A stretch of DNA of 19,327 bases from positions 1-19,327 of the forward strand of contig UQMQ01000032.1 in NCBI GenBank assembly GCA_900542245.1. The letters are read 5' to 3'. The DNA is from an uncultured Eubacteriales bacterium (GTDB lineage Bacteria; Bacillota; Clostridia; Peptostreptococcales; Anaerovoracaceae). The notes below the pieces were generated by a model. The model was not told where the DNA came from and did not search any database. It saw only the letters and a program-made list of their open reading frames with translations. Within the stretch, counting starts at the first letter, position 1. Each line of letters opens with the position of its first letter. Below, piece after piece: positions 1 to 7,214 of this stretch. The position numbers and the translations under genes are program-made.

Positions 1-17
1 CTCAATTTTGTATTCAA

Positions 18-26
18 ATTATACCA
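18..26 (-). promoter_or_regulatory. Candidate extended -10 promoter reading out of the window
   Basis: On the minus strand the sequence reads TGGTATAAT, a TGn extension plus a perfect TATAAT. No good -35 hexamer is visible 17 or 18 bases upstream. It lies just past the stop of the DUF2750 gene and would serve a gene beyond the left edge. This is inferred from one motif only. Confidence 0.3.
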
Positions 27-65
27 TCAGGGTGACCTTTCCAGCTTTCTCCCTCTTGTGATCGC

Positions 66-872
66 CTAAGAAAGCGGTTTTTTACCGCCTCTGCGGTCTC
101 TGCGGAAGGCAACCACCTTGCCCGGTGCCTGTTTTTTGAGTTCCCGCTCAAGGTCACGTCCAAAAATCTCTACATCCGTATTGATGCCTTCCCCATCGCC
201 CAGTGCCAGCAAAAGGTTCGAGCCCTCCTCTGCCAGATCCGGGAGCCAGTCGTTCAAGAACTGACGCAGCGGAATGCCATCCGGCTCGCATGCCGCCCAT
301 TCATTGCTGCAGTCTGTTGCCGCCGCTTCTCTGCTGCTCCAGATTGGCATCCTGCCGCCATCTTCTGTACCGACCATCAAGATCGCGTCGCCCTTATGCA
401 GGATCCAGATGCGGTTCCCGCTCACTAGCTCCTCGATAAAGGCAGTATACTTTGCCTCCATCTCAGTATCTTCTGCCGGCTCTTCGATTTTGATACCCTG
501 CGCCTCAGCCTCCGCACGCAGCAGGCTTTCCAGTGCATCAAGCGGCAGAACAAAGCCCTCGCCGTCCCTCCAACCGATAGAAACACCGATATTTTCCTTG
601 CGGAGAAACGGGATCCACTGCGCCAGAAACTCTCCCAGCGGTATCGATTCCGCGGTGCAGCCGTCCCATTCCTGGGTGCAGTTATACTCCGCCTCGGCGG
701 CAGTCGCCCACAGCGGCAGTTTATCTCCCCAGGCATCCTCTGTCAGCAGGAATTCTTCGCAGCGATTCAGATACCAGAGGCAGCCCTGCGCCACCATCGT
801 CTGCAGCATCTGCTCAAACTCATCTTTTTCTTCCGGCTTTGCGTCTCTATCCGGTAATTTTTTTTCGTCCAT
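66..872 (-). CDS. Protein with two tandem DUF2750 domains
   Basis: A 268-residue soluble protein with no signal peptide or membrane segment. It holds two copies of the same module, about residues 30-118 and 150-246. The clearest match is between residues 52-90 and 175-213: (L/M)P(L/I)W, a Cys-x-x-EW core, then IPL-x-(E/Q)FL-x-x-W(L/I)P. This Trp/IPL/FL pattern is what I recognise as DUF2750, a domain of unknown function. The start at 872 was chosen because TAAGGAGG sits just upstream, whereas an earlier in-frame ATG at 935 lies inside the preceding lipoprotein gene. Only 10 bases separate it from the lipoprotein stop, so the two are probably co-transcribed and translationally coupled. The C-terminus is strongly basic (RRDRRGGKK). 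The role is unknown; the family name is from memory, the duplication is seen directly. Confidence 0.8.
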   Translation of the reverse strand: MDEKKLPDRDAKPEEKDEFEQMLQTMVAQGCLWYLNRCEEFLLTEDAWGDKLPLWATAAEAEYNCTQEWDGCTAESIPLGEFLAQWIPFLRKENIGVSIGWRDGEGFVLPLDALESLLRAEAEAQGIKIEEPAEDTEMEAKYTAFIEELVSGNRIWILHKGDAILMVGTEDGGRMPIWSSREAAATDCSNEWAACEPDGIPLRQFLNDWLPDLAEEGSNLLLALGDGEGINTDVEIFGRDLERELKKQAPGKVVAFRRDRRGGKKPLS

Positions 873-882
873 GCTTGCCTCC

Positions 883-1704
883 TTATTTGTACACACGGTC
901 ACGATCGACATAAATATATGCGACCAAACTGTCATCTTCGTACATCGCGCCGTCTACACTCAGCGTGATGACTTCTGTATATCCGTCTCCCTGCATGGTT
1001 TTCTTTTCGTAAAGGGAATATTCGTACTCCGTCTCCTTGACCTTATCAAAAACAGCCTGCATGGCCTTTTCGATCTTCGAGGCGCTGACCTTGATACCAT
1101 ATTCCTTTTCGATTTTTTTCAGTTCGCTGCTGATCAGGCTTTTTGATACTTTCGAAAAGCTTTCGGAGATATAGGAAGTATACTGGTGATAGTTTTTCTC
1201 TTCGCTGCTGTGGTAAAACCCTGCCTCGGCGATTGCTGCGGTGTCGATCTCATCGGCGCCGACATCGTTTCGCATCGCCAGCGCGTAGAGCTGTTTGTCG
1301 ATCGTCTCTCCGTCATATTCGTCATAGTCCGAAGAACCCGCGTCGAAGCTGCCCAATGTGGACGCATCCAACGCCTTTTGGAACTGGCTCGCCAGATTGT
1401 CGCCCTCAGAAGCGATCTTACTGTTGTTCAGTTTTTTGACGGAACCGGACATGCTGAAGGATTTCTTCGCCGTAAAGCCAAAATCAAAGGCCGCGCTCTC
1501 GTCCTCGTCTTCTTCGCCGTCACCTGCAAAACCGTCCGGAATGATCGTATCCGGAACCTCGATCTCCGCGCCGTCCTCGCCGACCTGTTCCTGATCCTCC
1601 GTCTGATTCGGCATATCGCTGTCTGCCGCCGGTGTCTTGGCTCCGCAGGCAAACATGCTGAAACTCAACATTAAAATCATACATGCTGCTAAAAGTTTTT
1701 TCAT
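883..1704 (-). CDS. Secreted lipoprotein of unknown function
   Basis: A 273-residue protein with a typical lipoprotein signal: MKK, a hydrophobic stretch at residues 4-19 and a lipobox ending MFAC with the modified Cys at residue 20. An acidic low-complexity linker (about residues 25-68, rich in D/E/P) follows, then a mixed charged domain with many Tyr and Ser. I recognise no family in the mature part. The start at 1704 is preferred over an in-frame ATG at 1737 because GAGGA lies at a workable distance in front of it and the signal peptide begins there. It should be anchored on the outer face of the membrane by a thioether-linked diacylglycerol. It precedes the tandem DUF2750 gene by 10 bases and has its own candidate promoter, so the pair looks like a small independent operon. 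Confidence 0.8.
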   Translation of the reverse strand: MKKLLAACMILMLSFSMFACGAKTPAADSDMPNQTEDQEQVGEDGAEIEVPDTIIPDGFAGDGEEDEDESAAFDFGFTAKKSFSMSGSVKKLNNSKIASEGDNLASQFQKALDASTLGSFDAGSSDYDEYDGETIDKQLYALAMRNDVGADEIDTAAIAEAGFYHSSEEKNYHQYTSYISESFSKVSKSLISSELKKIEKEYGIKVSASKIEKAMQAVFDKVKETEYEYSLYEKKTMQGDGYTEVITLSVDGAMYEDDSLVAYIYVDRDRVYK

Positions 1705-1738
1705 ACTGTTTTCCTCGCTCTTCCTTTTTATCTTCATG

Positions 1739-1767
1739 ATACTACACTTGCGTGATTACCCTGTGAA
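1739..1767 (-). promoter_or_regulatory. Candidate sigma-A promoter for the lipoprotein operon
   Basis: The minus strand shows TTCACA (5 of 6 to the -35 consensus), a 17-base spacer, then TAGTAT (4 of 6 to the -10 consensus). The predicted start would lie near 1732, giving a leader of about 28 bases before the ATG at 1704. It sits in the 76-base gap between the desulfurase stop and the lipoprotein. Confidence 0.45.
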
Positions 1768-1780
1768 AACTCTGTCTTCT

Positions 1781-2941
1781 TTAGCGTAACTTGTTTTGAC
1801 GCATTTGTCTACTACTAATTTGAAGAACCGCGTCTGCCAATTTTTCGATCTGCGCCCTGGTCGTGAACGGGCCGACACTGACGCGCACGCCGCCCTGTTC
1901 CCAGGTGCCGATGGTCTTGTGCGCCAACCCCGCGCAGTGGTATCCGCCGCGGACTGCAATCCCGTAGTTTGCGTTGAGCTGTGCCGTCACCTCTTCTGCA
2001 GGAATGCCTTCGATATTGAACAGGGTAATACCGGTTTTCCTGCAGGCAGGCGGTCCGTAACGGACGACCCCCGGCGTCCGGTCCAAGCGATCGTCCAGAT
2101 AAGTAATCAGCTCCTCTTCATACTGCGCGATGACATCCACGCCGATTTTAGAGACAAACTCTGTGCTATAGCCCAGTCCGATGATGCCCGGCGCATTGAT
2201 CGTGCCTGCCTCGAACCCTTCCGGAAATTCGCACGGCTGCACACGACTTTTGGACTCCGTTCCGGTCCCGCCCGCAAGCAGCGGCTGCAGCGCGATATAC
2301 GGCGCGGTATACAATCCGCCGGTACCCAGCGGTCCAAGCAGTCCCTTATGTCCGGGGAAAGCCAGCAGGTCGATATGCATGCGCTGTACATCGATCGGCA
2401 TGCAGCCCGCCCCCTGCGCACCGTCGACCATAAAAAGGATTCCCCTTTTCTTCGCCAGCGTCCCGATCTCCAAAAGCGGCATCCTGCCGCCCGTCACATT
2501 CGATGCCGCGGTGACAACGATCAGCTTCGTATTCGGGCGGATCGTCTTTTCGATATCCGCCGCGGTGATCAGCCCTTCTCGGTCCGCGCGAATGACAGAC
2601 TGCTCGATTCCGCTTTTTTCCAGCGTCTTGAGCGGCCGCAGTACGGAATTGTGCTCCATGCTGGTCGTGATCACATGATCACCGGGCCGCAGTATGCCCT
2701 TCAAGCCTAAATTGATCGCCTCTGTCGTGTTCTTGGTGAAAACGATCTGTTCCGCCTTTTCGACACCGAAAAACGCGGCGAGCTTCCTGCGCGCGTGATA
2801 GACCTCCTCCCCGGTCCGCATCGACATCTGATGACCGGAACGTCCGGGATTGCCGCAATATCTGAGGATACATTCTTCCATCGCCGCCAGCATGATCCGC
2901 GGTTTCGGGTAAGAAGTCGCCCCATTGTCCAAATATATCAT
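1781..2941 (-). CDS. Cysteine desulfurase family protein (class V aminotransferase fold)
   Basis: A 386-residue PLP-dependent enzyme of the NifS/SufS-like class V group. The opening MIYLDNGATSYPKP is typical of the stand-alone cysteine desulfurase family common in Clostridia. Visible residues are His97 (base-stacking His in SMEHNS), Asp173 in the VDGAQ motif, Lys199 in GHKG (predicted Schiff-base Lys) and Cys336 in RGGYHCAG (predicted persulfide Cys), followed by the usual HKTIGT and RVSVGPF. All key residues are present. The start at 2941 follows GAGGAAAT and matches the family N-terminus; the frame stays open upstream but that part runs through a terminator hairpin. No iscU, sufU or thiI lies next to it, so the sulfur acceptor is not suggested by context. 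It could instead act as a selenocysteine lyase; the sequence alone cannot separate these. Confidence 0.9.
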   Translation of the reverse strand: MIYLDNGATSYPKPRIMLAAMEECILRYCGNPGRSGHQMSMRTGEEVYHARRKLAAFFGVEKAEQIVFTKNTTEAINLGLKGILRPGDHVITTSMEHNSVLRPLKTLEKSGIEQSVIRADREGLITAADIEKTIRPNTKLIVVTAASNVTGGRMPLLEIGTLAKKRGILFMVDGAQGAGCMPIDVQRMHIDLLAFPGHKGLLGPLGTGGLYTAPYIALQPLLAGGTGTESKSRVQPCEFPEGFEAGTINAPGIIGLGYSTEFVSKIGVDVIAQYEEELITYLDDRLDRTPGVVRYGPPACRKTGITLFNIEGIPAEEVTAQLNANYGIAVRGGYHCAGLAHKTIGTWEQGGVRVSVGPFTTRAQIEKLADAVLQISSRQMRQNKLR

Positions 2942-2967
2942 AACTATTTCCTCACTGCATCCTACAC

Positions 2968-2995
2968 AAAAATAGAGGACATTCCTGTCCTCTAC
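2968..2995 (-). terminator. Intrinsic terminator after the SanA-like gene
   Basis: Inverted repeat TAGAGGAC (2973-2980) and GTCCTCTA (2987-2994) with a 6-base loop, followed on the minus strand by TTTTTG. The 8-bp stem plus short U-tract lies 18 bases past the stop of the gene ending at 3012 and in front of the desulfurase start. Confidence 0.7.
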
Positions 2996-3011
2996 ATTGT
3001 ATGCGTCTGCT

Positions 3012-3728
3012 TTATTCTGCGTGACTGGAAATCCCGCTGCCGCTGATCGGAATGACCTCCCCGCCGTACTGTGCCTTGCCATGCAGCAGCACCTTGAAAA
3101 AGTCCTTATTTCTCGCCAGGATTTCCCGCGCCTCGCGGTAGTTCTGCCCGAAATAGGTCTCCTGATCCGAAGCGACGCCGACCGCCGCGAGCCCCAGCTT
3201 GTCCGCCAGATACAGTGCCCGATATTCGTGATATTGCTGTGTGACGATGATCATGCGCGATGCATCAAAAATATCCTGTGCGCGATAGACCGAATCGTAG
3301 GTCGAAAATCCCGCATGATCGCAGAAAATATCCTCCTCCGGCACGCCCGCCTCCCGCGTGTATTTGAGCATCACATGCAGTTCATTGTGATTTTCCTGTC
3401 CATTGTCTCCGCTCAGCAAAAGCTTCGGCACGATGCCATACTGGTATAAGGCAATCCCCGCATCCAGCCGGTCCTTGAGCATCGGACTCGGTGTTTCGGC
3501 ATCCGCGATGCCGCAGCCCAGCACCAGTGCGCAGTCCGCGCCGAACGCTTTGAGGCTCTGCTGTCCGATTGCGCTGATCTCGGTCTCTCCCTGTATCAAA
3601 TAGAGGATCTGGTCCTCTGTACTGTGCTTGACTCTGCTGTTGATAAACAGCACGAGCATGGCACCCACCATGCCGGCAGCGATAAGTAAAATCAGCAGCC
3701 GCAAAAAAAATCTCTTAATTGCATTCAT
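3012..3728 (-). CDS. SanA/YdcF-like DUF218 membrane protein
   Basis: A 238-residue protein with one N-terminal transmembrane helix (about residues 9-30, basic residues before it) and an extracytoplasmic DUF218 domain (about 65-210). Family-like motifs are LVLGCG (68-73), LLLSGD (103-108), the acidic/aromatic DHAGFSTYDSVYRA (137-150) and TQQYHEYRALYLA (163-175). In E. coli, SanA and ElyC of this family affect envelope integrity and peptidoglycan precursor metabolism; the chemical activity is not settled. The start at 3728 is chosen because GGGAG precedes it and the membrane segment begins directly after; the frame extends upstream without a better site. It is divergent from the DUF1275 gene, and both have recognisable promoters in the 124-base gap. 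It ends at a terminator and so is probably transcribed alone. Confidence 0.85.
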   Translation of the reverse strand: MNAIKRFFLRLLILLIAAGMVGAMLVLFINSRVKHSTEDQILYLIQGETEISAIGQQSLKAFGADCALVLGCGIADAETPSPMLKDRLDAGIALYQYGIVPKLLLSGDNGQENHNELHVMLKYTREAGVPEEDIFCDHAGFSTYDSVYRAQDIFDASRMIIVTQQYHEYRALYLADKLGLAAVGVASDQETYFGQNYREAREILARNKDFFKVLLHGKAQYGGEVIPISGSGISSHAE

Positions 3729-3756
3729 CCAAATGTCTCCCTTCCGTCTACCTTTT

Positions 3757-3785
3757 ATTATCGCCTCCGCTGTAAAGATTTGCAA
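3757..3785 (-). promoter_or_regulatory. Candidate promoter for the SanA-like gene
   Basis: The minus strand reads TTGCAA, a 17-base spacer, then GATAAT (5 of 6). Transcription would start near 3750, about 22 bases before the ATG. It overlaps the divergent promoter region of the DUF1275 gene by proximity, with the two -35 boxes only about 15 bases apart. Confidence 0.5.
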
Positions 3786-3800
3786 GCGTTTTTTTAGCGA

Positions 3801-3829
3801 TTGACATTCCGCGGGCCTCGATATATAAT
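3801..3829 (+). promoter_or_regulatory. Consensus sigma-A promoter for the DUF1275 gene
   Basis: TTGACA at 3801-3806, a 17-base spacer, and TATAAT at 3824-3829: both hexamers match consensus perfectly at ideal spacing. The start site should be near 3836, immediately before the ribosome binding site AAGGAGGT at 3838-3845, which itself is ideal and 7 bases before the ATG. The leader would be only about 17 bases. Confidence 0.85.
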
Positions 3830-3852
3830 AGTGCCTCAAGGAGGTACTGTCT

Positions 3853-4569
3853 ATGAAGCGCGGACATCCCAAACAAATGTCGGAATCCTTTCTGACTGCT
3901 GCTTTTTTATCCTTGTCCGGAGGATTGCAGGACGCTTACACCTATATCTACCGCGGGCACGTCTTCGCGAATGCGCAGACCGGTAATATTGTTCTTTTGA
4001 GCCAGAGCATTGCGGAGCGGAACTGGTCGCAGACTTTGGAGTATCTCATTCCTTTGTCTTTTTTCGCGTTCGGCATCGCGGCAGCGGAGCTGCTTCGTTT
4101 CCGCTACCAAAGCACTACCAGAATTCACTGGCGGCAGCTCGTCCTGCTCTTTGAAATTGCGATTTTGTTCGCGGTGGGTTTCATGCCGGAAACCTGTGAC
4201 CTGATCGCCAACGGCATCGTTTCCTTTGCCTGTGCGATGCAGGTACAGACCTTCCGCAAGGTCAAAGGCTATTCCTTTGCCAGCACCATGTGTATCGGCA
4301 ATCTGCGCAGCGGAATGGAATCCCTGTGTGCCTACTGGAAAACACAGAATCGAACAAATCTTCAAAAATCCTTTTGTTACTGGGGCATCATCCTGATGTT
4401 TGCTATCGGCGCCGCGCTCGGCGTCTTCTGCGTCGCCGCGTTTGGGGCGCGGGCAATTTGGATCTCCTGCCTTCTGCTTTCGGTCAGCTTCCTGTTCATG
4501 TTCGCGAAGGAGGACATGGAAGAGCTTAAGGAAGAGATTGAAGAAATCGAGGAAAAAAAGCTTTTTTAA
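3853..4569 (+). CDS. DUF1275 (YoaK family) integral membrane protein
   Basis: A 238-residue protein with about six hydrophobic segments. The family signature is clear near the N-terminus: LSGGLQDAYTY (residues 21-31) followed by GHVFANAQTGN (35-45), and later FACAMQVQTFRKVKG and TMCIGNLR. YoaK/DUF1275 proteins are small membrane proteins of uncertain function, often annotated as putative transporters. The cytoplasmic C-terminus is a run of Glu/Lys (DMEELKEEIEEIEEKKLF) that may form a short helix. It is the only plus-strand gene in the window. A consensus promoter and an AAGGAGGT ribosome site precede it and a hairpin with a T-tract follows at once, so it is a self-contained, probably strongly expressed, single-gene unit. 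Confidence 0.85.
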   Translation: MKRGHPKQMSESFLTAAFLSLSGGLQDAYTYIYRGHVFANAQTGNIVLLSQSIAERNWSQTLEYLIPLSFFAFGIAAAELLRFRYQSTTRIHWRQLVLLFEIAILFAVGFMPETCDLIANGIVSFACAMQVQTFRKVKGYSFASTMCIGNLRSGMESLCAYWKTQNRTNLQKSFCYWGIILMFAIGAALGVFCVAAFGARAIWISCLLLSVSFLFMFAKEDMEELKEEIEEIEEKKLF

Positions 4570-4570
4570 C

Positions 4571-4600
4571 AAAAAAACCGCGCTCATCCGCGGTTTTTTC
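4571..4600. terminator. Bidirectional intrinsic terminator between convergent genes
   Basis: Stem ACCGCG (4577-4582) and CGCGGT (4589-4594) with loop CTCATC, flanked by an A-run on the left (4571-4577) and a T-run on the right (4594-4599). It works in both directions: for the DUF1275 gene on plus and for the long rsmA-to-GNAT transcript on minus. The GNAT stop codon (4584-4586) lies inside the loop, so the last codons of that gene form one arm. Confidence 0.85.
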
Positions 4601-5141
4601 TTTGCTCCCACTCTTCCCGAAGCATGGAATAGACAAGGTTATCGCGGTCGCTGCCGTCATAGATATGATAGCCCTTGCGCTGCGTACCCTCATACTGAAA
4701 GCCGCATTTTTCAATCACGCGCTGCGAGCGCTTGTTCGTCGGTCCGGTACAGATCGCCAGCACGACGATAGGCTCCTTTTCCTGTGTGAACGCATAGTCG
4801 ATGACAGCCTTCGCCGCCTCCGTCATATAACCCTTGCCCCAAAAGTCCTTGCCGAGCGAATAGCCCATCTCGCGGCTGGCGACATCCTCCCGTCTTCTGT
4901 CCGGCTCTAAGCCGATGCTGCCCATGATCCTGCCGGTTCGCTTCTCGCGGATCGCCCAGACCTCGTGCGGGATAAACAGCTCTTTGATGATTCTTGCTGA
5001 CTCTGCCTTATCTGCATGCGGTTTCCATCCCGCGTTCGGTCCTACGTCCGGGTCGCAGGCATATGCGTAAAGCCCCTCAATGTCCTCTTCGGACATCGTC
5101 CATGGGGTCAGCAGCAGCCGTTCTGTTTCTATATTTCTCAT
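4584..5141 (-). CDS. RimJ/RimL-type GNAT N-acetyltransferase
   Basis: A 185-residue acetyltransferase of the Acetyltransf_3 type. It begins with the usual IETERLLLTPW and shows the acetyl-CoA loop in DFWGKGYMTEAAKAVIDYAF (about residues 109-128), then NKRSQRVIEKCGFQYEG, the standard Asn plus CGF end of the fold. Such enzymes acetylate the N-terminus of ribosomal proteins or small molecules; the substrate cannot be told from the sequence. GAGAGGAG precedes the start at 5141. It is the last gene of the minus-strand run, 24 bases after the LTA-synthase-like gene, and ends within the shared terminator. Confidence 0.9.
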   Translation of the reverse strand: MRNIETERLLLTPWTMSEEDIEGLYAYACDPDVGPNAGWKPHADKAESARIIKELFIPHEVWAIREKRTGRIMGSIGLEPDRRREDVASREMGYSLGKDFWGKGYMTEAAKAVIDYAFTQEKEPIVVLAICTGPTNKRSQRVIEKCGFQYEGTQRKGYHIYDGSDRDNLVYSMLREEWEQRKNRG

Positions 5142-5165
5142 GCGAATTTCTCCTCTCTTTTCTGT

Positions 5166-7211
5166 CTATTCTGTCGTACTTAAAATCTCGCCGCTCTTGT
5201 TTTCGATCTGGCTGACCTTCATCTTGTCCGCATCGTCCGGATCGACGTCTTCCAGAAGACCGAGCACGTTTTCACCAAGATAAATGGTCTTAAGCTCCTT
5301 GCCGTCCAGCGTCACCTTGCTGTACTGCGTGAAGTTCCTGCCCTTGATATAGTATTTATCGCCGATCTTGACGATCTCATCGATCGTAATATCATTGACG
5401 CCCATCTTCAGATTTGTCGGCTTAAACGGATTCGTACCGCCGTAAATATAGTACTTGCCGTAGAGCATATCATAGCCGAGCGCCTTCAGATCTGCCAGAT
5501 AGGTCTCGCTGTTCTTGTGATTCTGCTGATAGGTAAAAATCGTCCCGACCTGCATGTCCAGCATCTCCATCACATGCGCCGCCAGCTGATAGGCATGGAG
5601 ATTTTCGTCATCCTTTTTCAGACCCATATTATCCCAGATCAGATACTGCGTCCCATAGAGGTTGCCGCTTTCGAGGTCATTCTCCGTCATATCCAGCGCC
5701 GGAATATGGTCTCCGTACATCACAAGCACCGTCGGTTCTTCGCGCTTAGCGAGCGTGTCTGTCAGCGCCTTGATGAACTGGTCCATTTCATAGATCTGGT
5801 TGACATAGTATTCATATTTCCACTTTAATTCTTCGCTCGGTGCCGCGGTCACTTCGATGCGCGGATTTCGAATCACCTGTTCGGTCGGATATTTGCCATG
5901 TCCCTGGACCGAGATGGTGTAAATCATGTCTCTGCCATCGGTGGAGTCCAGCGCATCGGTGATGCATTCGGTCAGCACATCGTCTTTCGCCCAGTTCTTC
6001 GGTGTCTTTTCGACATTCTTCATATATTCCATACTGGTAAAGGTATCAAAACCCATATTGGCAAAGACGCTGTTGCGGTTGTAGAACACCGCCCGATGGT
6101 TGTGGATCGCATGCGAGGTATAGCCCAGACTGTCAAGGTCGTAGGCAAGACTCTCGCCTGTCTTTTCCTTGAGTACCGCCTTGTACGGATATTCGCCCGG
6201 ACCGAAGAACTTGACGGACAATCCGGTCAGCACTTCAAATTCGACATTCGCCGTACCTGCACCGCAGGCGGGTACGGTCAGCTCACCCGAGGAATAGGTC
6301 TGCATCAGTCTGCGGAAGTTCGGACAAGGATCCTGTGAAAGCGTGATGCTCTGAATGGTCATCGGGTCGATGAAGGATTCCAGCTGCAAAAACAAGATGT
6401 TCGGGTGTTCCTCATCCTCGTCCTTCTGCGTGAGCAGCATGGCATTGTCATCGCCGAGTTCTTTTTTGTCGAAAATCGACAGGATCTCCTCCTTGCTGTA
6501 GCCGTCCGGTTTACTGATGCCTGTGTTCAGCCAGGTATTGACAAAACAGTAGACCACGCCATAATCTCGATAAGCATAGGCGAGGTTGCCGAAGAAAGTC
6601 TGTACGATGCCTGCCCGGATCACAAAGGAGGACGACAGGAAGGTAAAGGCGATAACCAGCAGCACTGCGACCAGATTGCGTTTGCGTTTCACGCCGTCCC
6701 TTTTTTGTGGTCCTTTGATGAACAGCAGCACAAGCAGTCCGACAGCGATCAGCCCTGCGGCGATGGCGCCGATAATCTCATAGTTGCTGAGGTAATTCGT
6801 CACGATGGTCAAGCCGTCATTGAGATTACTCAGATCCTTGACGGTGAACGGCGTCATGCGCTGTGTCAGAATCACGCCGTTGATGATGCCGATACCCAGC
6901 CAGAAGATCGAAATGATCGTAAAGAAAAACACGCGCCGCTTAGACAGGGATGCAAGCACCAAGGTCGCATACAGGATCAGCGCATTATATAAAAAGACCA
7001 ACGGACTGTGCACCATAAAGGTCAGCCCGCCGAAGATCCCCGCTGTCGGGAATCTGCCGAGTGTTTCGATCAGCAGGTTCAGCAGCAGCGCCCAGACGGC
7101 TGCATAGGCGAAGCTGTTTTTGTAAAACTTGCGTCGATCCATGGTTTCTACTTCATGGAGCGTTTCTTCTACTTTTCGGTCCAGTTTCTCAAACTTATCA
7201 AATTTATCCAT
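5166..7211 (-). CDS. LTA synthase-like sulfatase-fold membrane protein with extra C-terminal domain
   Basis: A 681-residue protein: a cytoplasmic N-terminus of about 30 charged residues, five predicted membrane helices (roughly 33-50, 57-90, 94-113, 145-166, 180-199), then an extracytoplasmic sulfatase-like domain (about 268-560). Metal and catalytic positions fit the LtaS family: Glu278 in LQLES, Thr320 in GAGTANVEFEVLTGL (predicted nucleophile), Asp501-His502 in YGDH and His438 in VQGHGKY. LtaS transfers glycerol-phosphate from phosphatidylglycerol to build lipoteichoic acid. Unlike a plain LtaS it carries about 80 further residues (600-681) with a TIG/IPT-like pattern (ITIDEI, then YYIKGRNFT). 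Only 3 bases separate its start from the rsmA stop, with AAGGGG inside the end of rsmA, so it is coupled to it. It could be a phosphoglycerol transferase acting on another polymer. Confidence 0.85.
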   Translation of the reverse strand: MDKFDKFEKLDRKVEETLHEVETMDRRKFYKNSFAYAAVWALLLNLLIETLGRFPTAGIFGGLTFMVHSPLVFLYNALILYATLVLASLSKRRVFFFTIISIFWLGIGIINGVILTQRMTPFTVKDLSNLNDGLTIVTNYLSNYEIIGAIAAGLIAVGLLVLLFIKGPQKRDGVKRKRNLVAVLLVIAFTFLSSSFVIRAGIVQTFFGNLAYAYRDYGVVYCFVNTWLNTGISKPDGYSKEEILSIFDKKELGDDNAMLLTQKDEDEEHPNILFLQLESFIDPMTIQSITLSQDPCPNFRRLMQTYSSGELTVPACGAGTANVEFEVLTGLSVKFFGPGEYPYKAVLKEKTGESLAYDLDSLGYTSHAIHNHRAVFYNRNSVFANMGFDTFTSMEYMKNVEKTPKNWAKDDVLTECITDALDSTDGRDMIYTISVQGHGKYPTEQVIRNPRIEVTAAPSEELKWKYEYYVNQIYEMDQFIKALTDTLAKREEPTVLVMYGDHIPALDMTENDLESGNLYGTQYLIWDNMGLKKDDENLHAYQLAAHVMEMLDMQVGTIFTYQQNHKNSETYLADLKALGYDMLYGKYYIYGGTNPFKPTNLKMGVNDITIDEIVKIGDKYYIKGRNFTQYSKVTLDGKELKTIYLGENVLGLLEDVDPDDADKMKVSQIENKSGEILSTTE

Positions 7212-7214
7212 TCC

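Noticed and set aside
74..88. GCGGT/ACCGC hairpin at the end of the DUF2750 gene
   Set aside because: Only 5 bp with a short broken T-run, and it lies wholly inside the coding sequence.
274..1146. Long plus-strand open frame opposite the DUF2750 and lipoprotein genes
   Set aside because: It spans two well-supported minus-strand genes, has no ribosome site, and its product is a low-complexity Ser/Leu-rich sequence typical of an antisense shadow.
2996..3001. TACAAT box upstream of the desulfurase gene
   Set aside because: No -35 partner, and the start site would fall inside the terminator hairpin.
2942..3082. N-terminal extension of the desulfurase gene
   Set aside because: The extension crosses the terminator hairpin at 2973-2994, and the family start MIYLDNGAT with a good ribosome site lies at 2941.
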